64,000 nucleotides of DNA from Rhizomys pruinosus (GCA_009823505.1 VZQC01007977.1:662521-726520), one strand, 5' to 3'. Positions 1 to 47,092 are shown, counted from the stretch's first letter. Translations and numbers: made by a program. The notes: generated from the sequence alone by a model not told the origin.

Positions 1-175
1 AGGCTGTCTGGCATCAGGCTCAACTGTGCTGTCTTATCTTTTTCAGATAGCTCTCTCGAAACTGATCTTAACTTCTTCTTAGGCATGTGTGTGCACGTGT
101 GTGCAGGTGCAAAGGACAGAGGCTGTCTGGCATCAGGCTCAACTGTGCTGTCTTATCTTTTTCAGATAGCTCTCT
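1..175 (+). repeat. 57-bp perfect direct repeat (1-57 and 119-175)
   Basis: Bases 1-57 recur without change at 119-175, after which the two diverge. The second copy is embedded in a SINE-like element, and the first lacks that right-hand context. It is at the window edge, so the full extent of the duplication cannot be seen. Confidence 0.9.
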
Positions 176-309
176 CCCTCTAGCTGTGGAGCTTGCCCCT
201 CTGCTAGGCTGCCTAGCTGGCCAGCCTGTCTTGTGGGTGCTAGAGGTGAAGTTCAAGTTCTCACACTTGTGCGTTGAGCACTGTACCCGCTGAGCCATCT
301 TCCCAGCCC
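80..309 (-). mobile_element. B3/B4-type SINE, degenerate
   Basis: On the plus strand it ends GAGCCATCTTCCCAGCCCC, the reverse complement of the tRNA-like SINE head, preceded by a degenerate body and a TG-rich tail near 83-110. The subfamily is uncertain. Confidence 0.55.
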
Positions 310-1315
310 CTCATTTTGAACTTCTTTGTAAATAACCAGATCCATAAATACTGAGAGGACCTGACCTCAGATACCCTTGTGCCTGACTGTGTGAGGCCAT
401 GCTGTCTGGTGGCATCCTGCAGGCTTCCTTCTCTCTGTCTTAAGTGGCAGTGACATACACATCACACTCCTGCCCTCTCCATCCAGCAGCCTCCACTTGT
501 TGAAGCTGATGGTTCTTAGGTGGCCAGTGGGATGCAACGGGACCTCGCATGACCTGAGTGCTGTGTGCAAACACCAGCAACAGCTGCATTCCGTACTTGC
601 ATTCTCAAAACACATCACCTCATCAAAAGTCACCCCATGGGATAATCAACCTGGCTGTCTAGTTTACTGGTTTCTTAAATACACATCACCCTTAAATTCT
701 TCTGAAGCTCACAGCTAATGCTGGAAAGAACGGCGGAGCCCTGCAGGCTGCTGAGTGCTCCAGGGCTTTGGAATGCAGCAGTTTCTTGTTCCGGGACTAC
801 TTCTCCTTGGCCATTCTGCTCAGTCTTTCTGTGGCAACCCCCGTCTCTTTTTTTGGCAGCCTCATCCCATCCTGCTGATCCTCACACACATGTTCCGTCT
901 GGCTGACACTCGGTCTTCTCCTCTCCCTGATCCTTCCTCCCCACTCCTCTGACTTGATCTGGGCTTGACACTCAGGCGGCTGCTGAAACGGTTGTGCAGG
1001 CTGTCTAGTGCCCCATTGTCTCCGCTTGCCAACACCCATCTGGACCTGTGCCCATTTCCACTGTGTACAAAGGGGCTTGAGGAGGCTTCAGAGAGAGCCA
1101 AGCCTGTGCTTTGCATGGACTATTCTCCACTTTTCTTAGAGCAGAGGGGCCCCCATTCTTGGCACTGGCCCCCCAAAGCTAAAGCAGTGGGAAGCTTGAG
1201 AAGAGAAACACCAAATGGCCTTTGTGAAGTCAGAATGGAGACTAGTCAACTATGAGTAGCCAAAGCTGTTAAAGGTCCCCTGTTCATCAGGATTTGTTAC
1301 AAACATCAGAAAGAA

Positions 1316-1468
1316 CCAGGCGTGGTGGCACACGCCTTTAATCCTAGCACTTGGGAGGCAGAGGCAGGCGGATCTTTGTGAGTTCAATGCCAGCCTGGTT
1401 TACATAGTGAGTTCCAGGACAGCCGGAGCTACAGGGAGACCCTGTCTCAAAAAAACCAAAACCAAAAC

Positions 1469-1496
<28 letters not shown>
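1316..1496 (+). mobile_element. B1 SINE with long A-tail
   Basis: Full B1 body (GGCGTGGTGGCACACGCC, then GGGAGGCAGAGGCAGG) ending in an A-rich tail at about 1447-1496. ATCAGAAA flanks it on both sides as the likely target-site duplication. Confidence 0.93.
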
Positions 1497-1499
<3 letters not shown>

Positions 1500-2110
1500 G
1501 AAAAAGTTAAAATGAAAAATAATCCCCAAACAGGTTTTGGGTAAATCAGCAAATTTAGTAAATTTAGCAGTCTGATCTGTTGGCCTTCATCATGCCTGCC
1601 TGGCATCGGAAGTGGCTGGTTTGCACCCTTTTGCTCATTTAAACACATGTTGAGAAGACACGTGCCACTCTGGACAGCATGTTCTACTTTACCCCCAAGT
1701 CTAGAGTCTACTAGGAAGCACAGTGGGCTTCATGGACCTGCCCAGTGGTGGGCTTGTCAACTCAAGGTGAAGTTCTTTCCCACCCCAGAAGTCTCCTGCA
1801 CGGCTGGCTCCTGCCTCTCCTCGGCCCATGATCCCAGCGTGACTTCCTGAGACCAGCAGCCTTCTAAGATACACCGTCACCAAACTTATAGTGGGCATGG
1901 AAGTGAAAGTGACCATGGCTATACAGGAAGGTTCTGGCAAAGGGGCCGTTTGCTGGGACAATGTACCCGTGGCCTCATGTTCTTTAAGATTGTCTTTGCC
2001 TTTGCATCTGGGTCACTGGTCTGAGTTCGGCCTACTCTTCTGGCTACAATATGACACTTCCACAAGGAAGCCATCCTTCGAAATGGCGTTACTATGGTTT
2101 TTACATTGTT

Positions 2111-2327
2111 AAAATTTTTATTTTATGTGTATGAATGTTCTGCTTGCATGCATGCAAGTGCAGCCATGTGTGCAATGTCCACAGAGGCCATAAGAGGGCA
2201 TCAGGTCCCCTGGAGCTAGAAATTGAGGTGGTTGTGAGCTACCTGGTGGGCGTATATACTGGACACTGAATGCAGGTCCTCTGGAAAAGCATCACGCGCT
2301 CGTAACTGCTGAGCCGTCTCTCTAGCC
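2111..2327 (-). mobile_element. B2 SINE, older copy
   Basis: Reverse-oriented B2: A-rich tail as T-rich sequence at 2109-2126, then TGTGTATGAATGTTCTGC, ending in the head complement GAGCCGTCTCTCTAGCC. Confidence 0.85.
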
Positions 2328-3271
2328 TGTGCTCTGTGTTTATTTTTAGACTTTCCTTTCTTCAAACAGGCAGTTTGCAGACACTGTGCTAGCCCAGGTT
2401 TCTGCTCTATCCTGCTCTTAAGCGGGTCAATTTTGAACTGATGTTTTAGATCCACTCTCTTGGCTTCCTGTATCTCACTCCCATCAGATGGCTAAGAGGT
2501 CAGCCAGTTGTCCCTACAGAGCGAGAGCTGAAGGACGGAGAGCAGGATGCTAATGTGAAAAGTACTGTTTTCTGTTCTGCACTCCTCCCGGATTCACCTC
2601 CTCACGAAGAGCGGCTGCCTTAGATAAGAACTGTTGACTGACTGCATAATTCCTAGGCTTATCATGGACAGTAGGTCCTAAACTACACTGACCTTCTTTG
2701 TGAAGTCCAGTGTCTAAGGGCAGCAGGAGATGTTGAAAAATGAATTGGCTACGTGCTATTAAAAGTTATATACACATAGCGACAGTTAAGTGTTCAAGTC
2801 AGAAAAACTGGCTTGACCATTCTCACATGTCTTTTAGTGACAATTCTTCCAGTGAAGATGTTAGATCAATACATTTTGGTGTTATAAGACAAATGAACCC
2901 AAAACTCAAAGACTATAGATTATAATGTTGAAGAAACTGAAATTTCTTGAAACATGGAGTCAAGTGCCGCAGTCTGGAGGCCTGGGAACCAACATTTGCT
3001 CCTCCGTGGGGACGGTGAAGTTCAAGGCACAGAATTCCAGGTGGCCAGCTTCTTCCTTTTTCTGAAAAATTTCACGTTCTGGCTGTTAATCTCTAAATTT
3101 TCTTTCTACAAGGGCTTCTGAGTATTTCTAAGGTAAAAATTTACAGAGACAACTTCTAGTTACAGGGGTTTTCTTTACCTGGGATTAGAATAATTAAAGA
3201 AATACAGCCTCGATCTGGTAGATATGAGAATTTTTCTAGGCCCTGTCATTATTTCAAAATAAAATTACTGA

Positions 3272-3503
3272 GGGGCTGGAGAGATGGCTCAGCAGTTAAG
3301 AGCACTGACTGCTCTTGCAGAGGACCCGGGTTCGATTCCCAGCACTCACATGGCAGCTAAGAAACATCTTTAACTCCAGTTCCAGGGGAATCCGATGCCC
3401 TCTTCTGACCTTCGCGGCACTGCACGACATGGGTGCACAAACCTACATGCAGACAGTACACTCATACACATAAAATAATAAATAAATAAAATTTTTTTAA
3501 AAA
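3272..3503 (+). mobile_element. B2 SINE
   Basis: Starts GGGGCTGGAGAGATGGCTCA with box B GGTTCGATTCC, ends in AATAAATAAA plus T/A-rich tail. TTACTGA flanks both sides (3265-3271 and 3505-3511). Confidence 0.95.
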
Positions 3504-4361
3504 GTTACTGAAAAGCAAATTTTCTGAGGTATAAGCTATTGGCTGTGAACCCCAAGTGGGAAGGCCTGTCCTCACACCCGATGAGCCGTGTTCTCCTTCA
3601 CACTCCACTCCACCTAGGTAGGCTATTTTCTTGTGAGAGAAGACAGGAGGGCAACCTCTCTCCCACAGTTGAACCAGCAGAGGCCCTGACGTGTCAGCTC
3701 TCTGAGCAGATGAGGCTCCAAGTCCAGAACCTGGCTTCAACTCAACTTCTGACTCCAAGTCATTTAACAGCTCTCCAAAAGCTGAGGTCTATTCCTGGAA
3801 TAGAAACTTCTCTGTTTTTTTCCTAAAATACTCTTTTGAACAGTTTCAAAGTTGCTCAGTGTTTTGCTAACATTTTAGGGAACTATGGAAAAACTGGCAC
3901 ACCATAGAAAGAAAAATGCCAACAGAAGACCAGGGTCACCCAGGGTCACCCAGGGTTGCTGGTCAACTCCCACCTCACATGTAATCAGAAATTCCTCCCC
4001 AGCAAGGAACCTTGGGATGAGTGTCTGTCACCCCCACCTCACAGGTACATTCAGCTGGAGGGGTAGTGCTGGTGGTGACAGATGTTGAGGACATGAAATT
4101 ATGGCTACACAGTGGCCTTCTGTGATGGGCCATTGTCTTGAGTTATCCCTGTAACACACTGGATCAGATATTAAGCTGTAGGCTTTGGAAGAGTGTCCAC
4201 TGGAGGTTTAGAACATGTGCAGGGCGTGCTCTAAGACCACCAGTACTGCTCATCAAGCTAAATGGTTCTTATGACAATGGCAAGGACATTGGAAACTGTA
4301 TTCCTGTTCTCAGTGTACCCTGACACTCTAGCCCTTGGCCTCTGCATTGGCTATTCATGCT

Positions 4362-4431
4362 AATTACCATACACATTCAGGTAGTATTTGTACAATAATT
4401 ACCATACACATTCAGATAGTATTTGTACAAT
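4362..4431 (+). repeat. 35-bp tandem duplication
   Basis: Two adjacent 35-bp units beginning AATTACCATACACATTCA (4362-4396 and 4397-4431) differ at one base. Confidence 0.95.
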
Positions 4432-4959
4432 ATTTATATAGTATGCAGAAATGGAAATTCAGTTCTACAGGACTAATAGGAACAGCACAGCCATAACAAA
4501 GGAAAACTTGCTTCTTTTTCCTGCTTTTAGTAAATAAATGTTTTAATTCTCAATCTTAAATCATATACCATGTCCTTTGGCTTTTGAAAATACATACAGA
4601 CTGTATGTATTTTCCTTGTGTTTTCTGAACATTATCTTCCATGTCTCAATTGTCCATAGGAGCTTGGTAAAGGCAGAACATGTTATTTCCTTAAGAATGT
4701 GCACTCAGACACCAAACAGGTGAAGCCATCAGCCTAGTGTTCTACCTCCCTGTTTACAGCTATAGCCTCCTGGACAGAGTCTGGGATCCAGGAGGGACCC
4801 CCAAATATGGCTAAATAAGTTGGCTACATTAGCATAATGTAATTAGGAAAAGAACTTTTACTAGGGAAATAAACATCACCAGTTAAATCTGGGAAAGGGC
4901 TGTGGTGTTGACAAAGTTCGCTTTAGAAGCTTAAAAAATGAGCTGGAAATTATGCATCA

Positions 4960-5090
4960 AGACAGCTCAGAGAGAGTTTACCGAGTATATGCAGTGCCCT
5001 AGGTTCAATTCCCAGACTCACACTGCAAGTGTGCATGCACACTTGCACCCACACCCAAACCTGCACCCACACCCACACCCAAAACTATAA
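4960..5090 (+). mobile_element. Degenerate tRNA-type SINE head with CACACC-rich tail
   Basis: A weak head (ACAGCTCAGAGAGAGTTTAC) and box-B-like GGTTCAATTCCCAG are followed by CACCCACACCC repeats up to about 5085. Confidence 0.45.
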
Positions 5091-5100
5091 AAGAAATCTA

Positions 5101-5430
5101 AGCTAGATATGGTGGTATACACTGTAATGCTGGCAGGGGAGGCAGGGGCAATGGCTCAGGGGATCAAGTGCTTGCCATGCACGCATGAGGACTGGACCGA
5201 AGCTCCCACAGAAAAGCCAGGTGTGACCGGCTGCCTGCAACAGCCCCTCCGTTAGGCAGGTGGGTCCATGTACCCCCTTGAGGCAAGCTGGTTAGCTCTA
5301 CTGGCTGAATGGGAAGCTCTATGTTAAATGACAAACCCTACTTCAGTAAAGAGGGATCAAGGAAGACTGCACACATGTGTATCCACACATGAGAACATAC
5401 GTACACACATGGTCACATACCACACATACA
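5101..5430 (+). mobile_element. B4/RSINE-type composite SINE, degenerate
   Basis: A short B1-like start (GATATGGTGGTATACACTG) is followed by GGCAATGGCTCAGGGGATCAAGTGC and a long degenerate body ending in CA-rich sequence near 5370-5435. Class inferred from layout only. Confidence 0.45.
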
Positions 5431-5617
5431 TACACAAACAAAAAAAATAGGCAACAGTATTATTCAAATTCAGGCAAAGCCCATCTTTCTTGATCATGTC
5501 AGGGGCCTGAGAAGCACTGGAAGTACTTTTATCCCTAAAGTCAATGGTCTTGAACAACAATCATGTTGATAAATGTAGCCAGGCATCACAACGTGGAATA
5601 CAGAATTTTTTCCTTTA

Positions 5618-39713
<34,096 letters not shown>

Positions 39714-39913
39714 CTATGGGAAGGCCGGACAGGGTGCAGGGTGAATCGCCCTCTAGCCTGGTAAATGATACTGGTTTTCAGTTTTGTTCATGTGAGCTTC
39801 AGTTTGAGTATCTTGTCACGGAGAACATACCTGCCTATGGTAGAGTAACAAATGAAACTCAAAAAGCATCTTTTTGTATCATATCGGTTAAAAGCTTATC
39901 TTTTGCTGTCATG

Positions 39914-40061
39914 GGACAAAACCCCAGCACTAGGGAGGCAGAGGCAGGTAGAGCTGTATGAGTCCAAGGCCAGTCTGGTCTACACGGTAAGTTCTAGGCC
40001 AGCTGGGGTTACAGGGAAAATCTGTCTCAAAAAGACACAAAACAAAACAAAACAAAAAAGC
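39914..40061 (+). mobile_element. B1 SINE, 5'-truncated
   Basis: CCCAGCACTAGGGAGGCAGA to CTGTCTCAAAAAGACAC with an (AAAAC)n tail. Confidence 0.88.
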
Positions 40062-40084
40062 TGATGTTTTAAACCACCTAGCTA

Positions 40085-40197
40085 GGTATGGCAACTGGGC
40101 CTGTAGTCCCAATATTCAGGAGACTGTGGCAGGAAGATCATGAGTTCTAGGCCAACCTGGGGTATATAGCAAGACCTTGTATCAAAACACCATCCTT
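40085..40197 (+). mobile_element. Old B1-like SINE
   Basis: GTAGTCCCAATATTCAGGAG, GAAGATCATGAGTTCTAGG and AGCAAGACCTTGTATCAAAA. Confidence 0.7.
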
Positions 40198-40838
40198 CCT
40201 CCTGCCATATCTCCTCATATATTAAATTTTATCTGTGGGCTATATTTATATAGCAGCAACAGACAAGGAAGTGAATCTACTTATATTGGATAAGTGAAAA
40301 GATTTTTTTTTTCTAAAGAGGGTGTGTGTATGTTACATGTACTCAAGTGACTTAAATACCATGTACATGCTGTGTGTGCAATTCTTCATGCACACAGAGA
40401 GCTCTATTAGGCCACCAAACAGATGCTGTTCATCTGATTCAGGTCGTATCTTAACTTTTAATATATTTCCAAGATCTGTGTAGACGAATTCATATGATAA
40501 AATACCTTTACATCAAACAATGCCCATCCATGATGCTGGCTCAGGAAGACATGGTCACAATCTTCTGACCCCTTTAAGCACCTGCCAAGAGAAACCCACC
40601 AGGAGAAACCCGCCTAGACTGGAGGACCTGCCTGTGTAGCATTTCCAAATTAACTGTCCCACCTAGGAGACTAATATCACCAGAGCTGGCAGAGCTGGTG
40701 GGAATGGGGGGTCCAGGCAGCGAGAACTTCATGACTAAAACACCTCCTGAACACCACTGCTCTGCTTAGGAACAAGTAACTGGGCAGGAAAGCAATGGAT
40801 TGGTTTCTTTGCTATAATGCTATAGTGTAGGTGTAGAG

Positions 40839-40931
40839 GTGTGTGTGTGTGTGTGTGTGTCTGGGATGCGTGTGTATATGTGTGTGTGGTGTGTGTGTAT
40901 GTGGTGTGTGTGTATATGTATGTATGTGTGA
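40839..40931 (+). repeat. (TG)n-rich microsatellite
   Basis: GTGTGTGTG runs interrupted by TATG and GGTG units. Confidence 0.95.
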
Positions 40932-42021
40932 CAAAACATGGGTTTCATGATGATGGTTTCATGCATACATGCCATTTTACTTTATTCAATTCATCCCCCA
41001 ACCCTGACCTGTCCCCTTCTCTCTGGTTCTCTTTCTCCTCTGAAACTAGTCCCCTTCTGGCTTTCACATCATATGTGTGTGTATGTATGTAGTTAAATCT
41101 AGATCCTCATGAGGAAGAGCATGAATATTGGCCTTTCTTCCCCTCTTTCTCTTGCTTTGCCTGCCTGCTCCCTTTAGACCTCGTCCTCCTCTCAGAGTAT
41201 ACATTTTTTTATGACAGACCCTACTGTTTACAGAAGTTTAAGGTTCATGGCAAAAGTGAAAGGAAATGACAGAACTCCCTTTCATCCTCCACCTTCACAG
41301 ACACAGAGCCTCCCCTGCTATCAATATCCTGCTCAGACTGGGACATTTGCTAGTGATGAACCTGCGTTGATGCACTGTCCCTACTCATTCCCCACCACAT
41401 GAGGCTCAGTCTTGGTGTGCACCTTCTAGGAGTTGGACTAAAGTTAAATGACATGTATCAATCAGCACAGAGTCATCTTTTAAAATAATGACACCCTAAC
41501 GCCTGTCATGCCTACTCTTCCAATAAACATGCATTCATAAAACCCATACTCAGTCTGCTAACTCAAAGCAGAAATGCATTTTCCCTGACTGTCCCATTTT
41601 ATTGGGCAGATAGTGGTTCATAATTTTTCCCTCTGAACATAGTTATGGCCCATTCTGAGTGCTGCTTTGCAGTACTCCTTAAGGAGAACAGGCACAGTAC
41701 TAAATGAGCCAGAGGGCATTTGAAAGAAGAAAAGCTGGCTGGATGCAGCACATGAACCCAAGAATGGTTCTTCAAACATAATGTTTCAGAGTCACAAATC
41801 TTACTACATTATAGCAAAGAAACCAGTCCATTATTTATGTTTCTCTGGCTTGAAGACTGTCAATTATGATGAACACTAGTAGCTTATATACCACTATGCA
41901 GGGAAGAAATATTCCCAATTATAATTAGTGGCAAGCTGTTTGAAAGATGTACTCAGACTGCAGACATGTATGTGTGCAAATGATGACACGCATGCCTCAG
42001 ACATTAAGAAAGGAGTAGTTC

Positions 42022-43388
42022 TCTGCAATTATTCACAGGCCTGGAAAAAAAAATCCTCAATTTCATTTGGAAAAACAAAAGACCCCGAATAGCCAAAGCA
42101 ACCCTGAGTGAAAAGAGCAATACAGGGGGGATCGCTATACCAGACATCAAACTATACTACAGGGCTATAGTCATAAAAACAGCCTGGTACTGGCACAAAA
42201 ACAGACCAGTTGACCAATGGAATAAAACTGAAGATCCAAACCTGAGCTCATACAATTTCAGCCACCTCATATTTGACAAGGGGGCCAAGAAGACACAATG
42301 GAAGAAAGACAGCATCTTCAGCAAGTGGTGTTGGCAAAACTGGATCACCACTTGTAGAAGAATGAAATTAAACCCCTACCTCTCACCTTGTACAAAGGTC
42401 AACTCCAGATGGACAAAGAACCTCAACGGAAACCCCAAACTCTGGAGGTGATAGAAAGAAAACTTGGCAGCAGAATACAAAACATAGCCGTAGGAAAAGA
42501 CTTTCCAAAATAAAACACAGCGGCACAAGAAATTAAGGAATCGAACCAATTGGACAATGGACCTCCACTAAACTCAATAGCTTCCGTACATCAAAGGAAG
42601 CAATAAAGAAAGTGAGGAGAAGACCCACAGAAGGTGGGAGGAAACCTTCACAATCAGATACATCTGATCTGACAAAGCATTAATTTTCCAGAGTAATAAA
42701 CCGCTCAAAAAACAAAGAAGAAAGAAAACAATGAATCGGTGCAAAAGATGGAGCAAAGACTGAATAGAGACTCACAGAGGAAAGGAGTTTAGAGGATGGC
42801 CGAGAAACATCTTAAGAGTGTTCAACAGCTCGGATAATTAAGGAAATGCAAATTTACAACACTCTGAGCTATCACATTACTTGCACCTTACTCCAATAAG
42901 ACTGGTAGGATCAGGAAAAACAACGAAATAGATACCAAAGTGCTGAGAAAGTATGTGGGGGAAAGGGGAACAGTCATCATTGGCTGGTGGGAATGTAAAC
43001 TTTACAGCCACTGTGGAAAGCAGGGTGGGAGAACCCTTAGAAGACGCAAAATGAGCCTTCCATTTGACCCAGTCATACCACCCTGGGTATATAGCCACAA
43101 GAAACATCTTACTGCAAAGATACTGAACAAGCTAGGTATTAGTGCTGCTCTGTTCACAATAGGCAAAAGCTGGAACCAACCCAGGTGCTCTTTCAACCTG
43201 AATGAGTGGATGAGAAAATTGTGGTACAGTATACAATGGAATAATAATGGCAGCAGTAAAGAGGGACAGCAACATCATGAAAATTTGCATGTAAATGGAT
43301 GGAGCTGGAAGAGTGCATTATGTAAGAAGTGAAGTAACACAGTCCCAAAAAACAACGACAAATGGTGTCCCTCATATTGGATGCTAGT
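42022..43388 (+). pseudogene. L1 ORF2 C-terminal remnant, broken by stops and indels
   Basis: Nucleotide-level order matches the end of the L1 reverse transcriptase protein up to its terminal stop. No long frame survives, the longest stretch being about 130 codons near 42940-43332. Confidence 0.85.
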
Positions 43389-45751
43389 ACCAATAACAAC
43401 CAAATAAATATTTCGCATGGAGAGGGAGGCATAGTAAAGAACAAAAAAGCAACAGAAAGACTGCATAAAAATGACTGAATGGGTGAATTGGAAAGGGGGG
43501 GATGGGTGGGAGAGGGACAGGGTTGTATATTCGGGGTTAAAAGAGGCCATAGTTAATGACGGAGTTCAGCAAGTGCCCAGTTTCGTCTAGACACTGGCTA
43601 CAGGACACATGGTATTTTAGACTTAGTAAAAGTAACATGTGTATGTTTAAACAATATTGGTTTACCGAATCTGATAAAAATGGTAATGCATCTGAATTAA
43701 TGGAGATATAATTCGCTGTTGCCCACATGTGCTTTACATAAAATCTGTAAAGCAAGAACTTTGGGAATGACACATACAAATGTTCTCTATAATTTCCTCT
43801 GTTGTACAGTATCAACTCGTAGCATTCTCTTTAAGAGATGTTTAACGTAAAAATTAAGTTGCTTCCCAAGTTTAATCATATATAGTCAACCCAAAAACAA
43901 CATGGGTGAAGTGGATGAATCTGTGCCTTGACTCAACCCTATAGTCATGTAGAATACAACTGTATTCTGGAGACTCATACGGCTAAAAAAAAAGTGGGGG
44001 TGGATACAGAAATACATGAAACCTTTTCATCATCCACCCCTTGCAATCAAATCTTAAAACTAACTATGGGAAAAGATTTGGTTTGTTCCAACAGGACAAA
44101 ATGGCACCACAACTTAATGGCTTGAGAAAGAAAAGATACAGGTTTTCATTGAGTAGGAATAGTACCAAAAAGTGGCAATGGAAATGCTGACCCGTCTGAA
44201 CATTCCAAGGAAGAAAAGCCTCAGATGCCATAACATCGAACCCCTCTGTGGACCTACATGTAACAACTAGTTGTAATGAGTCCTAATGAAAACTTACCTT
44301 CTAGGTGCCACAAGGTGTCTGATATGAGAGACTTTCTTGCCTTCCCCCCCATAGGAACAAGGAGAAATATGACGATGATAAAGTCGTTCCCCAAACGTAA
44401 ATTGGAGACAACTAATATAGAGGTAATCTCATATTCTCTTATAAAACGCGGTAAAACGTCTTTTCTTTAATTGACTACTACATGGGAACGGTGGGAGGTA
44501 TTTACGCTGTTCAGAACACAAATTAGAATACTAAAGTCCCTAGGGCTATGCACCAGGGCAAAATAATTAAGACAGGGCCTGACATCATGTCAATGGATTG
44601 TTCTACCAGTGGGAATGTTGGCCAGGGAGATCCAAAGGCCCACAAAAGTAATGGCTCCTTGCCTCTAGTTGGGATACCTACAGAGGAGAGGCAAAGAATA
44701 CCCTGCTGCCTAAAACCTGACGTTAACAGGGGAGGGATGGATTGAGACCCAACACTGCAAGTGTTAACAATGGCCTCTGGAATGCCCGAGAGAGTGTTAC
44801 AAAGGGGGGGGGCAGGTCCACTAAACCAATAAAGCAAATATGCAGGTCTGCGGCCTGAGGGGGTCAAGCAAGACTCCACCGTCAAGCACCAGCTACCCTC
44901 ACCTGCCTGGAGCATACATGTGCAGCAGATGGCAGCCAAGGTGCCTGTATATTCCCAAATCTACTTGGCTAATTGCCTCTCCCCTTGGAGGAATAACCCT
45001 TGGCTTGATGCCACAAGCTTCAATCCCTACAGGTTAGGAGATGTTACTAACACACAGAAGACTTACATATAAAACATATTAGGGAAAATTAAAATTCATG
45101 ATTAACATATCCAAAACATGTGTCTATGCTATAAGTACCTACCATAACTATCTAGTTGGCTCGTTTAATACCTTATATATCTAATTGCTTGCTTTGCTTC
45201 ATTTAGTAGGATCGAAAGGTTATTTCCTGGACAAAACTGTCAGGCCCATGAAAGGAAACAGCCAGGAATGGACCAGAGTCCAAGTCAACAGCTCCAGAGA
45301 GAGTGGACTGTTTTACCATCTCACCACCTGTGCCCCCTTTCCTAAGCCTAGGGAACAACCTGCGGAAAGAGGGGGTGTGGTAGATGTAAAGGGCATAGCG
45401 ATTGGGGTGAATGGTGTGAAACTACAGCAATGTAGTCTGGACACTTATTTACTCAACTTGATTGAACATACAACCACCTCACCCCGCTGGATGGGTGGGG
45501 GCTGTGGGGGTGTTGGTGCAACAACAGCCTGCAAATTGTTTTAGATGAGGGATGCTTGTACACAGGATCACACGTAAGCTAAAAAATGAAAAAAAAACTG
45601 AGAGAAAGATGCAGGACAGTTATGGCAGAATGCATGATCTGGGATGGGGTGGGGGTGGGGGGGGAGGGAAAGGGAAATAAGCCTGAACTGAATTGGAAAA
45701 AATGTATGAAATGCACAAAGCATCAATAAAAACTAATTTAAAAAAAAAAAA
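42022..45751 (+). mobile_element. 5'-truncated L1 (LINE-1): ORF2 3' part plus an unusually long 3' region
   Basis: The first 1.37 kb aligns in order with the C-terminal third of rodent L1 ORF2: tracts around AAGACACAATGGAAGAAAGA, GGAAATGCAAATTTACAAC and CTGGTGGGAATGTAAACTTT, with many frameshifts and stops. The probable ORF2 stop is TAG at 43386-43388. About 2.36 kb follow, with G-rich runs near 43491-43515 and 45642-45675, an AATAAA at 45725, and poly-A at 45739-45754. AAAGGAGTAGTTC at 42009-42021 and 45752-45764 brackets the whole as one insertion. The element is dead and antisense to Ankh. Confidence 0.88.
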
Positions 45752-46655
45752 AAAAGGAGTAGTTCATGTTACATTGAAAACTATTCCAAAGGCTGGGGTG
45801 GTTTTGGTTATGATTCTGATATAATAGACTTCAGCATAGGCTCAGTGAACTCACAGGTAGAACTAATCAGCAGAACTCAGAGGCTTGCAATTCCTTGCCT
45901 GCATTTTGTTTCATTTTTCTCCCCTAGAGATGCTGCTGACTGTTACAATGAACACTTACAGAGCCAAACATTCCACATAAAGTATTTTGGGAGGAGGGAG
46001 CTGTATTTACTGGAATAGACCACTGTGTCAAAATGATTACAGAAAAAACCTACAATAAAAATGCACAACAGCTGTAGAAATTTATTCTACAATTCTTTTT
46101 TTTCCAGTAAAAGGTGAAAATTTCCACAAGAACTTCTTCCTGTCTGCAGAACACTCTTGCAATGGTTAAAACAAAACAAAACAACAAAGAAAAAAAAAAA
46201 AAGAAGCAAATTTCCCTTCTACCAAATCAGATCAATACCTCAATGCCACAGGGCAAAATAAAAACCAAGAAATTCCCTCCTAAGGAATTCTATGTTTTAA
46301 AACTTAACAACTTGATCATTTAGTGAATTAATCCTTTGTGAACCTACAGTGGATGCTGGAGGTGCCAATCACACTTCATAGATCCCCAGGGAGCAGGAAG
46401 GAAGCCAAGAACTAGCTGACAAGCTGTGTCAAGATGGGCCTTCTGTGCTCTGTGGGCCACTCTGGAACAGTTCCCTATGGAGTGCTTGGGACCAAGCTTT
46501 GCTTCTCGAGCCCCAGCACCTCTCCTGCTCTTGTCTCTTTGTTAAATTGCAATAAGAGGCTCTCAGGTTTCGCTTCCCTGGAGTCACCTCAGAACAGTTT
46601 TTAATTACTCACTTCCCGCCCCCCCCATCCTTCCAAGTCTTTGGATTGCAAGATT

Positions 46656-46868
46656 TTATTATTATTATTTTTATTTATTTTTCATGTGTATGAATGTACT
46701 GTCTGCATGCAGGTCTGAGCACCTGTGTCGTGCAATGTCAGAAGAGGGTGTCGGATTCCCCTGGAACAGGAGTTAAAGATGGTTTTCAGCCGCCATGTGG
46801 GTTCTGGGGATCGAACCCGGGTCCTCTGTAAGAGCAGTCGGCGCTCTTAACGAGGCCATCTCTCCAGC
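46656..46868 (-). mobile_element. B2 SINE
   Basis: Reverse B2 with A-rich tail as ATTATTATTTTTATTTATTT. It lacks a few bases near the head (CTTAACGAGGCCATC). AGATTTTA flanks both sides. Confidence 0.93.
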
Positions 46869-46874
46869 CCAGAT

Positions 46875-47092
46875 TTTAAAGATTTATTTTTTATTTTATG
46901 TGTCTTAGTACATTGCCTGCATATATGTAAGTGCACCCATGTTCTGCAATGCCCCTGGAGGAAAGAAGAGGGTGTCCGAGCCCCTGGACTGGAGCCATGA
47001 TTTTTAGTTGCCCTATGAGTGCTGGAAGCTGAGCCCAGGTCCTCTGCAAGAGCAGCCAGCAGCCTTAGCTGCTGAGCCATCGCCCAGCCCAC
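46875..47092 (-). mobile_element. B2 SINE, older
   Basis: Reverse B2 from TTTATGTGTCTTAGTAC to GCTGAGCCATCGCCCAGCCC. Confidence 0.88.
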
